In this document: positions 34,064-42,859 of the stretch, piece after piece
Layout of the letters: every line of letters starts with the position of its first letter
How positions within the stretch are numbered: the stretch's first letter is position 1
From: JBJXFE01 sp046153875
GTDB taxonomy: Bacteria; Planctomycetota; Phycisphaerae; Phycisphaerales; UBA1924
Length of the DNA stretch: 64,000 bases
Direction: 5' to 3'
Assembly: GCA_046153875.1 (NCBI GenBank)
Contig: JBJXFE010000009.1
Location: 130,436-194,435 of the forward strand
The notes under the pieces: generated by a model
What the model was told of the DNA's origin: nothing
Seen by the model: the letters and a program-made list of their open reading frames with translations, nothing else
Databases searched by the model: none
Program-made: the position numbers and the translations under genes

Positions 34064-35662
34064 ATGCGCCGATCCTTTTCTCCACGCCGTGCCTTGATCA
34101 CGCTGTCCTTCACGGGCGCGACCTTCATCGGTGCGCCGGCCGACGCCCAGGACACCGTCGTGAACGAGGTCAACGCCCAATACGCCCGCGTCCCCGCGCC
34201 CAAGCGCAGCGATCGCGTACTGCTCCCGCTGGTCGCGAAGATGGACGCCCCCCCCGCTTCGGTGGCCCGGGTGGAGCAGGCGATGCTCCTTCCGGCCGGA
34301 GCCGCCGCGTGGTCCGCCGCGGAAGCCTGGGCCCTGGCCCCGAACCAGAAAGCCGTGCTCGTCGCGCTCGATCAGGTCACCAACGAGGAAGACCCGGCCG
34401 AGGCCATGGTCTTCGCGCAGCCGTACGGCGCCGAGGCCGTCGGCGCGACGAGCGAGGGCGTCACCCTCATCCGCGCCGAGTTGTACACCGAGCTGGGCGA
34501 TCCCCCGATGCTCGCGGGCGCCAAGTTCCAGTACCTCGCCGGCCTGGAGCGCGTCGCCTGCCTGGTTCACGTCGAAGCCACACGCCTCGCCGCGGCCGGC
34601 GACCCCGGCGCGGCGATCGACGGGCTCGCGGACTGGGTGTTCTTCGGGCGCGAGATGACCGATCGGGCGTTCTTCAAGGAAGCACGCTGGGGGTACGCGA
34701 CCATGATCGCTACCCTCGATCGCGTCCGCGACATCGCCTACACCGACTTCCGCGCCGGCGGTCGCAAGCTGAGCCCGGACCGCATCGGCGCCACCCTCCA
34801 GCGCCTGCGTGAGGACGGGTACCTGCGCGTCGACCGCCTGGTCTTCCCGATGGGGGACCGTGCCGCGACCCAGCAGGTCATCGACCGCGTGTTCATCGCG
34901 CGCGGGACCGCCGACCCCGCCACGTTCGCCCCGACCATGGCACGCCTGGCGAGCACGGACCGCCCGCTGCGCCTGTTCAGCGAATCGGCCAAGTGGGAGG
35001 CCGCGGGCGCGATCACCGCCGGATGGTTCGACCAGCACGAGATGGCGAAGAAGATCACGGACGAGTGGCGGGCGCGCTGGGACCTGCGCCCGTTCGACCC
35101 GTTGCTGTCGCTCCAGACCGAGTACGAGAAGATGGGGCGCGCCAGCTACGCCGCGATCAGCGCGGTGCTGCCGGACGCCGGAACCCTGCTCAACGACCGT
35201 GAAGTGCTCAAGGCGCAGCTCGTCGGGACGCGTTGCGCCCTGGGCCTGGTCGCGTTCTACTACGGCGCGGGGAACTTCCCGCTCGACCTGGCCGCCATCC
35301 GCCCGCGCTTCGTCCGCACCCTCGGCGGCGACCCGTTCAGTTCCGCCGGGCGCGACCGCGGCGGCGAACCCCCGTTGCAGTTCTTCGTCCCCATCCGCGA
35401 CACCAAGGACCGCTTCGGCGCCCGGGAGACGCCCCGGCCCCACGAAGTCCGCGTCATCACGCCCGGCGGCGAGGGCAACTTCCTCACGCGCGTCGGCGAC
35501 GATCAGTTCGTCCTCTACTCCGTCGGGCCCAACGGCCGCAAGGAGTGGGCCGAGAACGTCACGGCCGCGCCGGTGAAGAACTCGATCGGCGACCTGCTGC
35601 TCTGGCCGCCGGTGATCTCGCTCCACCGCGAGGAACTGCGCGCGACGGGCAAGCTGCGCTGA
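34064..35662 (+). CDS. Hypothetical secreted protein
   Basis: The 532-residue product has a signal peptide (MRRSFSPRRA start, cleavage near APADAQ, about residue 29). The mature part is helix-rich, with VARVEQAMLLPAGAAAW, FQYLAGLERVACLVHVEA, FFGREMTDRAFFKEARWGYATMI, and a C-terminal portion with short beta-like repeats (HEVRVITPGGEGNFL, DDQFVLYSVGPNG). I recognise no named domain. It is probably a periplasmic planctomycete-specific protein. TAGTAT at 34021-34026 could be its -10, giving a ~30-nt leader with a GGAG site. The EVE gene starts 13 bp after its stop. Confidence 0.7.
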   Translation: MRRSFSPRRALITLSFTGATFIGAPADAQDTVVNEVNAQYARVPAPKRSDRVLLPLVAKMDAPPASVARVEQAMLLPAGAAAWSAAEAWALAPNQKAVLVALDQVTNEEDPAEAMVFAQPYGAEAVGATSEGVTLIRAELYTELGDPPMLAGAKFQYLAGLERVACLVHVEATRLAAAGDPGAAIDGLADWVFFGREMTDRAFFKEARWGYATMIATLDRVRDIAYTDFRAGGRKLSPDRIGATLQRLREDGYLRVDRLVFPMGDRAATQQVIDRVFIARGTADPATFAPTMARLASTDRPLRLFSESAKWEAAGAITAGWFDQHEMAKKITDEWRARWDLRPFDPLLSLQTEYEKMGRASYAAISAVLPDAGTLLNDREVLKAQLVGTRCALGLVAFYYGAGNFPLDLAAIRPRFVRTLGGDPFSSAGRDRGGEPPLQFFVPIRDTKDRFGARETPRPHEVRVITPGGEGNFLTRVGDDQFVLYSVGPNGRKEWAENVTAAPVKNSIGDLLLWPPVISLHREELRATGKLR

Positions 35663-35675
35663 CAGGGCCGTGAGC

Positions 35676-36101
35676 ATGACGACGTTCCTGCTCAAGACCG
35701 AGCCCTCGGTGTTCTCGTACGACGACCTCGCGCGGCTCGGGAACACCCTCTGGGACGGCGTGACGAACAACGCGGCGCTCGCGCACATCCGCTCCGCGCG
35801 CCGCGGCGACGAGGCGTTCATCTACCACACGGGCGACGAGAAGCGAATCGTCGGGCTCGCCCGCATTCTGAGCGACCCGGTCGAGGACCCGAAGAATCCG
35901 GGTCGGAACGCGAAGGGCGAGCCGAAGTTCGCCGTCTTCGGGCTCGAGGCCGTCAGGAAGGCCCCCTCGCCGGTCACGCTCACCCAGATCAGGAAGGACC
36001 GCAGGTTCGCCGCCTTCGCACTGGTGAAGCAGCCCCGGCTCAGTGTGATGCCCGTGCCGCCTGAGCTGGACGCGGCGCTGCGCGCGATGACGGGGCTCTG
36101 A
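35676..36101 (+). CDS. EVE domain protein
   Basis: The 141-residue protein matches the EVE (PUA-like) family: FLLKTEPSVFSYDDLARLGNTLWDGV at the start, RSARRGDEAFIYHTGDEKRIVGLARI in the middle, and the closing FALVKQPRLSVMPV. EVE domains bind modified nucleobases in DNA or RNA. Bacterial members are often small stand-alone proteins of unproven role. A GTG two codons upstream is an alternative start. It follows the hypothetical secreted protein by 13 bp on the same strand. Confidence 0.9.
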   Translation: MTTFLLKTEPSVFSYDDLARLGNTLWDGVTNNAALAHIRSARRGDEAFIYHTGDEKRIVGLARILSDPVEDPKNPGRNAKGEPKFAVFGLEAVRKAPSPVTLTQIRKDRRFAAFALVKQPRLSVMPVPPELDAALRAMTGL

Positions 36102-36122
36102 GCGCGGCACCTTCCCGGGCCC

Positions 36123-36839
36123 TTATTCCCCGGTTGGCGCGGCCGACCGGGGCAAGACGCTCGGCACGATCACCCGTGCCGGCGCGGCGCTCCGCGCGAC
36201 TCGCGCGACCGCGGCCGCGTCAAACTCCGGCGGCTCGCAGCGGTCGTTGAAGTATTCGAGGACCCAGCCGAGCCTCCCCGAGCGGTAGAGCCGGGTGAAC
36301 TCGGCGACCGCTTCGGGCCAGTACGCCGTGCCGGAACCCGACCGCAGCTCGTCGATCGCCCGCTCGGCCGCGGCCGGGCCCACGTCCGCGCGGTACGGGC
36401 GCAGGCTCGTCATCGCGTCGAACGAGTCGACGACGGAGAAGAACCGCGCCCACGCCGGGATCGACGCGCCCGACAGCGCGTCGGGATACCCCCGCCCGTC
36501 CGGCCGCTCGTGGTGGTGGCGGACCAGCTCGAGCATCACCGGGTCGCCCTCGCCCATGCGGACGAGCCGCGCGTGCCCGAGGTCGGCGTGCGTCCGCATC
36601 ACGGCGCGCTCCGGGTCCGTCAGCGGTCCCGGCTTGGTGAGGACGCCGTCGGGGATGTCGATCTTGCCCATGTCGTGCAGGGCCGCGGCGAAGGTCAGGC
36701 GCTCGATCATCGCGTGGTCCACGCCGGCTTCCTCGGCGAGGGCGCGGGTGTAGAGGACGACGCGCCACGTGTGGGCCGCGGTGCTGGCGTCCTTGAGCTC
36801 GATGGCCTTCACCAGGGCTTGGATGATGAGCGGGTCCAT
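36123..36839 (-). CDS. HD-GYP-type phosphohydrolase
   Basis: The 238-residue protein is an HD-GYP domain (residues ~10-185) with HDMGKIDIP, the metal ligand histidines of HADLGH and VRHHHERPDGRGYPD. HHExxDGxGYP is the c-di-GMP phosphodiesterase signature, so it probably hydrolyses c-di-GMP. It lacks a receiver or PAS input domain. The C-terminal ~50 residues (FNDRCEPPEFDAAAV) are unassigned. A TATGGT hexamer (36861-36856) is a possible -10. Confidence 0.88.
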   Translation of the reverse strand: MDPLIIQALVKAIELKDASTAAHTWRVVLYTRALAEEAGVDHAMIERLTFAAALHDMGKIDIPDGVLTKPGPLTDPERAVMRTHADLGHARLVRMGEGDPVMLELVRHHHERPDGRGYPDALSGASIPAWARFFSVVDSFDAMTSLRPYRADVGPAAAERAIDELRSGSGTAYWPEAVAEFTRLYRSGRLGWVLEYFNDRCEPPEFDAAAVARVARSAAPARVIVPSVLPRSAAPTGE

Positions 36840-36915
36840 GGCGCTTCCGCGGACGACCATACCACGGGAGACGTGCGGAGTCTCCGTGCGCCCGCGATTC
36901 CCGCCGCCGCGCGGT

Positions 36916-38361
36916 CTACCTTAGCGGGCGCACCTTGATGTTGCGGTACCACACGTCGTCGCCGTGGTCTTGGAACACCAGGTGCCCCGAAGTCTCGCGC
37001 CCGAACCGCGTCCACGGCTCGAACTTCGTCCCCTTGAGCATCGCCGACCACCCGGGCTCGCCCAGCGAGTACTCCACGACCCTGAACCCGTTGGCCCAGT
37101 GCTCGACGCGCCCGCCCCTGGCGATGATCCGCACGGAGTTCCATTCGCCCGCCGGGCGGATCACGTCGTGTTCGCACGAGACGAGTCCGTAGAGCGCCGC
37201 GGCCGACGTCTTCGGGTTCTTGCCGTCGGCGTGCGCCGCGTTGTCCAGCACCTGCATCTCCGGCCCGGTGAAGTACGGCGGGCCGTCGGTCTCCTGGACG
37301 CGGTAGAAGATGCCGCTGTTCCCACCCGGCGCGACCTTCCACTCGCACGCGAACTCAAAGTCCGCATACTGCTCGCGGGTGATGATGTCGCCCCCGCCCT
37401 GGCCCGCGACGTGGCGCAGCGCCCCCGCGCCGTCCGACGCCTCGACGGCCCAGCCCTTGCCCGGCATCGCGGGCAGCTTGTAGCCGCGGAACCGGTCCGT
37501 GGAGGCACCGTCGAACAGCAGCGCCCACCCCGCGGCCTTCTCCTCCTCGGTCAGCGTGTTGTGGGCCCGCGTATCGCGCCACGAATCGCCGGGCGTCACG
37601 GCGCCCGTCGCGGCCCACTCCGCGCCCCGCGCGAGCAGAACACGGAACTGCGGGTCGCTGATCGATCGCTTCTGTTCCTGCCCCCCGGTCCAGACGTGAC
37701 CGAGCGGCGTGTGGAACACCCGGCCCTTGCCGTAGTCCATGGTCAGGGCCATCGGCTCGTCCTTGCCGGTGCCCCCGGACTCCGTGCTCGAGAGCGCCCG
37801 CGCCAGCAACCGGAACTTCGCATCGCGCGGGTTACGCAGGTTGTGGTACAGCTCGTCGGGGTGCCGCACCATGTCGGGCAGCCCGTTCGTCACGGGGTGC
37901 GCCCGGTCGGTGTACGTCACATCGAACTCGTGGAACCTGCCGTGGCCGGTCTGACCGTCGGTCCACATCAGCCCGCACATCCGCTCGTAGTCCTCCCACC
38001 CCGCGAACGCGTTGTTCGCTGCGTGGAGGATGACGACGCCCGCGCCGCCGCGCACCGCGTTGAGAAAGTTCGTCTCCGCGGGCTCGCCCCAGCGCGGTCC
38101 GTTGTAGTCCAGGACGAAGAGTGCGTAGCGCGCGACGTTCGCCGGGTCGCCGAGCGCCGCGGCGGCGTCGTCCGCGATGTCCACCGCGAACCGACCCGTC
38201 CCCGCGAGCGTCTCCGCGTGCACCCGGCTCGTGTAGCGCCAGTTGTGGTTGTTCTGGCCGGTGACGATCATCGCGCGGAGCGGTTCGGCGCCCGCCGCCC
38301 CGGGTCCGAAGATGGGCGCGACGATCGCGCCCGCAACCATCACGCTCTTGAACCTGGTCAT
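36916..38361 (-). CDS. Secreted ThuA domain + DUF1080 (3-keto-disaccharide hydrolase) protein
   Basis: The 481-residue product begins with a signal peptide (cleavage near GAAGAEP, about residue 25) behind a GAGGAG ribosome binding site. Residues ~26-255 form a ThuA-like domain (MIVTGQNNHNW, FVLDYNGPRWGE, HAANNAFAGWEDYERM, GHGRFHEFDV, GHVWTG). Residues ~280-480 form DUF1080, a concanavalin-like fold (WALLFDGASTDRFRGYK, DFEFACEWKVAPGGNSGIFYR, LVFQDHGDDVWYRNIKVRPL). This fusion is abundant in planctomycetes and is linked to oxidised-sugar and glycan breakdown. It acts in the periplasm. Confidence 0.88.
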   Translation of the reverse strand: MTRFKSVMVAGAIVAPIFGPGAAGAEPLRAMIVTGQNNHNWRYTSRVHAETLAGTGRFAVDIADDAAAALGDPANVARYALFVLDYNGPRWGEPAETNFLNAVRGGAGVVILHAANNAFAGWEDYERMCGLMWTDGQTGHGRFHEFDVTYTDRAHPVTNGLPDMVRHPDELYHNLRNPRDAKFRLLARALSSTESGGTGKDEPMALTMDYGKGRVFHTPLGHVWTGGQEQKRSISDPQFRVLLARGAEWAATGAVTPGDSWRDTRAHNTLTEEEKAAGWALLFDGASTDRFRGYKLPAMPGKGWAVEASDGAGALRHVAGQGGGDIITREQYADFEFACEWKVAPGGNSGIFYRVQETDGPPYFTGPEMQVLDNAAHADGKNPKTSAAALYGLVSCEHDVIRPAGEWNSVRIIARGGRVEHWANGFRVVEYSLGEPGWSAMLKGTKFEPWTRFGRETSGHLVFQDHGDDVWYRNIKVRPLR

Positions 38362-38384
38362 CGGCTCGCACTCCTCAAGGCGGT

Positions 38385-39080
38385 CTAGGTCGTCGCCGGC
38401 TTCGCGCGATCCACCCGCAACGTCACCGCCGGCACGGGCGCGTCCGTCCATCCCACGGCGCGGAGAGCGACCGACCACCGCGCGCGGGCCGCCGCCCCGC
38501 GCTCGCCCCCGCCCGACCACCACCAGCACGTCGAAACCGGCAGGTCCATGTCCAGCGCGAGCTCGGCGACCTGCTCATCGGTGAAGTCCGCGTACGGCAC
38601 GTCCACGCCGATCGGCGCTCCCGCCCCGCCCACGCCGTCGATCGCCGCGAGCCGCGCGACCAGCAACCCGCGGTCCACCGCTCGCGCGACGGTGTCGAGG
38701 TCCAGCCTCTCACCCGCGTGGATCGGCCAGATCACCGTCCCGAGGCCCGCACCCCGCGCCACGGACACGGCGTCCAGCAGCAACCTCGACTCACGCGGCC
38801 CGTCGAGGCCGAAGTCGCCGCCCCGACCCGCAACTATCGCGGGCTCCTCAACCGACTCCACGACCGCGAGGCCGAACAGCTCGGCGTGCCGCAGGGCGGC
38901 CTCGCGCGCCCCGGCGGCGACGAAGGGCGGCACCCACACCGCCGACCCGGAGCGCCGAACGGAACCCTCGGCCAACTCCGGCGACCCGACGAAGTCGTCA
39001 GCCCGAGCTGCGGCCGCGCTCGCCAGAAGCCCGGTCATGTCGCCGTCGGCGATCACGAGATTTGGCCTCACCGCGCCCAT
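38385..39080 (-). CDS. Degenerate QueC-like / PP-loop protein
   Basis: The 231-residue protein resembles the outline of 7-cyano-7-deazaguanine synthase (QueC) without its signatures. The PP-loop SGGxDS is replaced by ADGDMTG (residues 11-17). Near the C terminus PYADFTDEQVAELALDMDLP matches the QueC helix PLxxLTKAExxxLGxxLG and is followed by STCWWWSGGGERGA, where QueC has W-S-C-Y then the zinc cysteines; those cysteines are absent. It therefore probably does not make preQ0 and may be a repurposed paralogue. The ATG was chosen because TAGCAT lies 7 nt upstream. Homology is my inference and is moderate. Confidence 0.45.
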   Translation of the reverse strand: MGAVRPNLVIADGDMTGLLASAAAARADDFVGSPELAEGSVRRSGSAVWVPPFVAAGAREAALRHAELFGLAVVESVEEPAIVAGRGGDFGLDGPRESRLLLDAVSVARGAGLGTVIWPIHAGERLDLDTVARAVDRGLLVARLAAIDGVGGAGAPIGVDVPYADFTDEQVAELALDMDLPVSTCWWWSGGGERGAAARARWSVALRAVGWTDAPVPAVTLRVDRAKPATT

Positions 39081-39093
39081 GCGGACCATGCTA
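39078..39093 (-). promoter_or_regulatory. -10-like hexamer placing the transcript start at the QueC-like ATG
   Basis: Minus strand TAGCAT (39093-39088), 7 nt, ATG (39080-39078). The ATG inside the hexamer is the competing start three codons earlier. Confidence 0.4.
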
Positions 39094-39281
39094 CCAGACC
39101 CAGCACAACCGCTGGTCTCATAACACCGTCCAAACGCGATCGATCTGGGGAGGAAGTCGACCCAGCTTCACTCGGGTCCCGCTCGGGATCGTGTTTCTAC
39201 TCCGAATCCCCCCCGTTGGTGTGGCAACGGCCACAGGCGGTGGCATGTTGGAGGTGGAGGCTCGAAAGGCTGGGTTGAAAG

Positions 39282-40070
39282 ATGAGGCGAACCCTCACCG
39301 GGGCCGTTACGGCTCCAATGGCGCTTCTGCTTGCCTGCACCGCCCACGCCGGTCAGGTCGTCTGGCAACGGACGAACGACTGGACGCCGGGCGTCGTTCA
39401 GGGCAGCACCACTAACAACCCGGGCCCCGCCCACGGAATCCCCGCGGTCTGGAAGTACGAGTGGACGCAGGGCGGGCCGCTCGGATCGTCGAACCCGTGG
39501 TACGCGCAGCCCCGCACCACGTCGAAGTGGGACCAGCTCTGGTGGCAGACCGGCACGGGGGCCTGGACATCTGACGATGACTCCGGTCCTCCGATCATGC
39601 AAGACCGGATCATCCACAACCTCCACACCTCCACCTACGACTCCGTTCCCGTCGTCTCCTGGATTAACCCCATGGGCGACGGGACTCAGGTCAACGTCAG
39701 CGGTTCGTTGCGCCTCCGCTGGTCGGGCGGGCAGGGTCTCGGGTTCCCCGTCGATGTGGACGTGGTCGTGGGTGTCCAGGACGCGTTCACGGGAATCGTC
39801 ACGCCGCTGCTGTCCGGGACGTTCAGCAAGCCTTCGGGCGTCCCGTCGATCAACGAGGAACTGCTGATCTCCGTGGACGGCAAGGGCTCGGTGACCCTCG
39901 ACGCCGGTGACATGATCATTGTCACGCACCGGGCGCGCGAGGCGTTCGGCCCGATCGGCATGTGGGCCACTGTGTTCGACGACGTGTCGATCACGCTCGT
40001 CCCGGCACCCGGCGCCGCGGCCCTCTTCGGGCTGGCCGGCCTGATCGCGGGGACGCGTCGCCGCCGCTGA
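39282..40070 (+). CDS. Secreted protein with PEP-CTERM-like sorting tail
   Basis: The 262-residue protein has a signal peptide (cleavage near AHAGQ, residue 23), a Trp/Gly-rich beta-type body without known enzymatic motifs (WNxR-like QRTNDWTPG, WSGGQGLGFPVDVDVVVGV), and the ending VPAPGAAALFGLAGLIAGTRRRR-type tail. The tail is VPAPG, a hydrophobic helix and a basic cluster, as in the protein at 9044-9835. It should be exported and anchored. GGAGGTGGAGG lies ~20 nt before the ATG, further than usual; AAAGG is 12 nt upstream. A strong terminator follows. Confidence 0.72.
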   Translation: MRRTLTGAVTAPMALLLACTAHAGQVVWQRTNDWTPGVVQGSTTNNPGPAHGIPAVWKYEWTQGGPLGSSNPWYAQPRTTSKWDQLWWQTGTGAWTSDDDSGPPIMQDRIIHNLHTSTYDSVPVVSWINPMGDGTQVNVSGSLRLRWSGGQGLGFPVDVDVVVGVQDAFTGIVTPLLSGTFSKPSGVPSINEELLISVDGKGSVTLDAGDMIIVTHRAREAFGPIGMWATVFDDVSITLVPAPGAAALFGLAGLIAGTRRRR

Positions 40071-40136
40071 ACGACATCCCCCGCGGGTGAACGGCGCAAG
40101 GCCGCCCCGCGTCACCGGTTGTTTTCTATCCACCCG

Positions 40137-40164
40137 AGCCCCGGCCGCGTTTGTGGCCGGGGCT
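40137..40164 (+). terminator. Intrinsic terminator after the PEP-CTERM-like gene
   Basis: AGCCCCGGCC (40137-40146) and GGCCGGGGCT (40155-40164) form a perfect 10-bp stem with an 8-nt loop, followed by TGTCTTT. It can also serve the convergent S10 peptidase gene. Confidence 0.75.
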
Positions 40165-40204
40165 TGTCTTTGATCGCGGCATCCCTTGTCGTCCTGCGCT
40201 TCGC

Positions 40205-41836
40205 TCAGCGGGCCAGCGCCTTGGCATAGAACGCCGCGACATCCGCCTTGAGCTTCGCCAGGTCGGGCATGCGGATGTACATCATGTGCCCGGACTCGTA
40301 GTACGAGCGCGTGACGTTGCCGCTCACCGCCGGGTCGAGGCCCAGGTGCGTCACGGTGTAGTCGCTGGCGTAGTACGGCGTGGCGAAGTCGTAGTACCCG
40401 CTGGCGAAGTGGACGAAGAGGTCGCGGTTGCGGTGCATCGCCGAGCGAAGCCGCGACGCCACGTTGGCGTACCGGTTCTCCGCCGAGTCGTAGTTCCACG
40501 GCTGCACGCGCCCGGTGAGGATCTCGTACCACAGGTCGTTCTCGTACTTCAGATCCGCGCGGACGTACTGGTTGAACGCGGCCGTGTAGGGGCCCTGGAT
40601 CGCCGAGTAGCTCGGGTCGTACTCGGCGCCGGAGCCGATCCCGGTCGCGTCGATGCCGGTGTAGCGGCTGTCGAGGCGGCCGACGGTCCGCGGCGGGTTC
40701 TGGTCGCGGAGCAGTTCCTTGCAGAAGACGGAGTTGTTGATCCGCAGGTTCGCCAGCGTGCAAAAGCGCACCGAGAGTCCCGTGTAGCGCGAGAGCTTCG
40801 CCGCCACCGCAGCCCGCTCACCGTCGGTCAGCGCGTCGCCCTTTGCCAGCGCGAGCAGGTACTCCCCCGACGCGAACGCCTCGGCCTCGCGCAGCGTCCC
40901 CTGAAGATCGCCCTGCAGCTCCGGCGCAAGCCGCCGGTGGTACCACGCCGTGGCGGTGTAGGTCGGCAGGTAGAGCCAGTACGGTGTGTCGTTCCCGTCG
41001 TCGAAGCGGACGGTCTGGAAGTTGTGCACCGTGGAGATGAACACGATGCCGTTGAGGAACATCCCGTGCGTTTCCTGCAGGTAGCTGGCTAGCCCCGCCG
41101 CCCGCGTCGTGCCGTAGCTCTCGCCGGAAAGGAACTTCGCCGATGCCCACCGCTCGTGCTTCGTTGTGTAGAGCCGGATGAAATCGCCGACGGCCTGAAT
41201 GTCCTCCTCGATCCCCTGGAACTGACGCGCCGACTCGCCCTCGACCGGGCGCGAATAGCCCGTGCCGACAGGATCGATGAACACGAGGTCGGACAGGTCC
41301 AGCCATGAGTGCTCGTTTTCGACCACGCGGTACGGCGGGCGCGGGACCGCGGGCTCGTCGGGGCGCCCCTCGCCGTCCGTCATCGGTACCCGGCGCGGGC
41401 CGATCGCCCCCATGTGCAGCCACACCGAGGACGAGCCGGGACCCCCGTTGAAGCAGTACGTCACGGGCCGCTTCGCGGGCTCGACCCCATCGCCGGTCCG
41501 CGTGTATGCGATGTAGAACACGTTGGCCTTAGGCTTGCCCTCGTAGCTCGGCAGCACGAGATAGCCCGCCGTCGCGTCGTAGGTGATCGCTTCACCGCTG
41601 ATCGTCACCTGGTGCTGGGTCGTGACGGGCTCGTCGGACTTCTCGTCCTTCTTGTCCGCCTTGGCCTTCTCGTCCTTCGCCCCGGCCGCGGGCTGCTCCG
41701 CGGCCGGCGCGGCCGACGCCTCGGCCCCCCTCCCGCGACGCCCACCCCGCTCCGTGCCGGTGTCCTGCGCAGCGGCGGACGAGCCCACCCCACAGTTCAG
41801 CAGCACGACGCACAACACGAATCCGAGCCCGCGCAT
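40205..41836 (-). CDS. Serine carboxypeptidase, peptidase family S10
   Basis: The 543-residue protein has a signal peptide and a low-complexity linker (KDEKAKADKKDEKSD) before an S10 domain. Expected features are FNGGPGSSSVWLHMGAIGP, GTGYS, the nucleophile elbow FLSGESYGT, the catalytic aspartate in FASGYYDFATPY and the histidine in ESGHMMYIR. Such secreted alpha/beta-hydrolases remove C-terminal residues from peptides at acidic pH. GGAG sits 6 nt before the ATG, and TACCAT (41869-41864) fits a -10 with a 20-nt leader. It is divergent from the sirtuin gene. Confidence 0.93.
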   Translation of the reverse strand: MRGLGFVLCVVLLNCGVGSSAAAQDTGTERGGRRGRGAEASAAPAAEQPAAGAKDEKAKADKKDEKSDEPVTTQHQVTISGEAITYDATAGYLVLPSYEGKPKANVFYIAYTRTGDGVEPAKRPVTYCFNGGPGSSSVWLHMGAIGPRRVPMTDGEGRPDEPAVPRPPYRVVENEHSWLDLSDLVFIDPVGTGYSRPVEGESARQFQGIEEDIQAVGDFIRLYTTKHERWASAKFLSGESYGTTRAAGLASYLQETHGMFLNGIVFISTVHNFQTVRFDDGNDTPYWLYLPTYTATAWYHRRLAPELQGDLQGTLREAEAFASGEYLLALAKGDALTDGERAAVAAKLSRYTGLSVRFCTLANLRINNSVFCKELLRDQNPPRTVGRLDSRYTGIDATGIGSGAEYDPSYSAIQGPYTAAFNQYVRADLKYENDLWYEILTGRVQPWNYDSAENRYANVASRLRSAMHRNRDLFVHFASGYYDFATPYYASDYTVTHLGLDPAVSGNVTRSYYESGHMMYIRMPDLAKLKADVAAFYAKALAR

Positions 41837-42030
41837 GGGTATCTCCGGGGTTCCGCGGCCGCGATGGTATCGAAAACCGCTGACGGGCGGCGAGCCGACC
41901 GGCCGCACGGATGCTCGGCGACCGACGACGAAAGCAACGTCTCGACCTCGGCGCGGACGACCACCCCCGCTACCCTCTCCGGCGTCCCGTCCACCCGGCC
42001 TGTCAATGTGGTGCGTGCTCCCGCGTTCCC

Positions 42031-42837
42031 ATGCCCGAATCCTCAGGCCAATCCGAACTCACCGCCGCAGCGGGGGCGCTCGCCCGCGCCCGCCGCGTCG
42101 CCGTACTGACCGGCGCCGGCGTCTCGGCCGAAAGCGGCCTGCGGACGTTCCGCGGCGCCACCGCCGCGGACCTTCCGGCGGACATGCAGGCCCTGTGGAA
42201 GGAGTTCGACCCGATGCGACTCGCCACGCCAGAGGCATTCGACGCCGACCCGGCGATGGTGACGCGCTGGTACGACTGGCGGCGGTTGGGGTGCCTGGCC
42301 GCGGAGCCGAACCCGGGGCACCGGGCGCTGGCGACACTGGAAGGCCGGCTCGGCGGCGCATCCGGGTCGTTTCACCTGCTCACGCAGAACGTCGACCGGT
42401 TGCATCAGAAGGCCGGCAGCCGCAACGTCGTCGAGCTTCACGGCTCGATCATCGAGTGGCGCTGCGTCCGCACGGGGCGTGCGTTCCTGCCCCCACCCGA
42501 ACCGTTCGAATCGTTCCCGCCGCCGTCCCCGCACGCCGCGGGAGCGGTCCTCCGACCCAACGTCGTCTGGTTCGGCGAGGCGCTGCCCGAGGCCGCCCTC
42601 GCGGCGGCGTACGCGGCCGCGGAGTCCTGCGACCTGTTCATGTCCGTGGGCACCTCGTCGGTCGTTTATCCCGCGGCAGGCTTTCTCGATGTGGCTTCGG
42701 CGAACGGTGCGGTGACGATCGAGGTGAACCGCGAGCCGACGCCGATCTCCGAGCGCGTCGACCACTGCCTGCTGGGCCGATCGGGCGAAGTGCTCCCCGC
42801 GCTTCTGCGTGCCGCGTTCGACGCCGACGCGCGATGA
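42031..42837 (+). CDS. cobB: Sir2 family NAD-dependent deacylase, zinc-site variant
   Basis: The 268-residue protein has the sirtuin Rossmann motifs AVLTGAGVSAESGLRTFRG, LLTQNVDRLHQKAG with the catalytic VELHGS histidine, VVWFGEALP, SVGTSSVVYPA and INVNREP-like IEVNREP. A Y-x-x-R pair (WYDWRR, residues ~90-95) is the class III signature for succinyl/malonyl-lysine removal. The structural zinc module normally has four cysteines; here only one is seen (EWRC), and the rest is Pro/Phe-rich. It may fold without zinc. The ATG has no clear ribosome binding site. Confidence 0.88.
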   Translation: MPESSGQSELTAAAGALARARRVAVLTGAGVSAESGLRTFRGATAADLPADMQALWKEFDPMRLATPEAFDADPAMVTRWYDWRRLGCLAAEPNPGHRALATLEGRLGGASGSFHLLTQNVDRLHQKAGSRNVVELHGSIIEWRCVRTGRAFLPPPEPFESFPPPSPHAAGAVLRPNVVWFGEALPEAALAAAYAAAESCDLFMSVGTSSVVYPAAGFLDVASANGAVTIEVNREPTPISERVDHCLLGRSGEVLPALLRAAFDADAR

Positions 42838-42859
42838 GCACCGACTCTGCCGAACGGAA

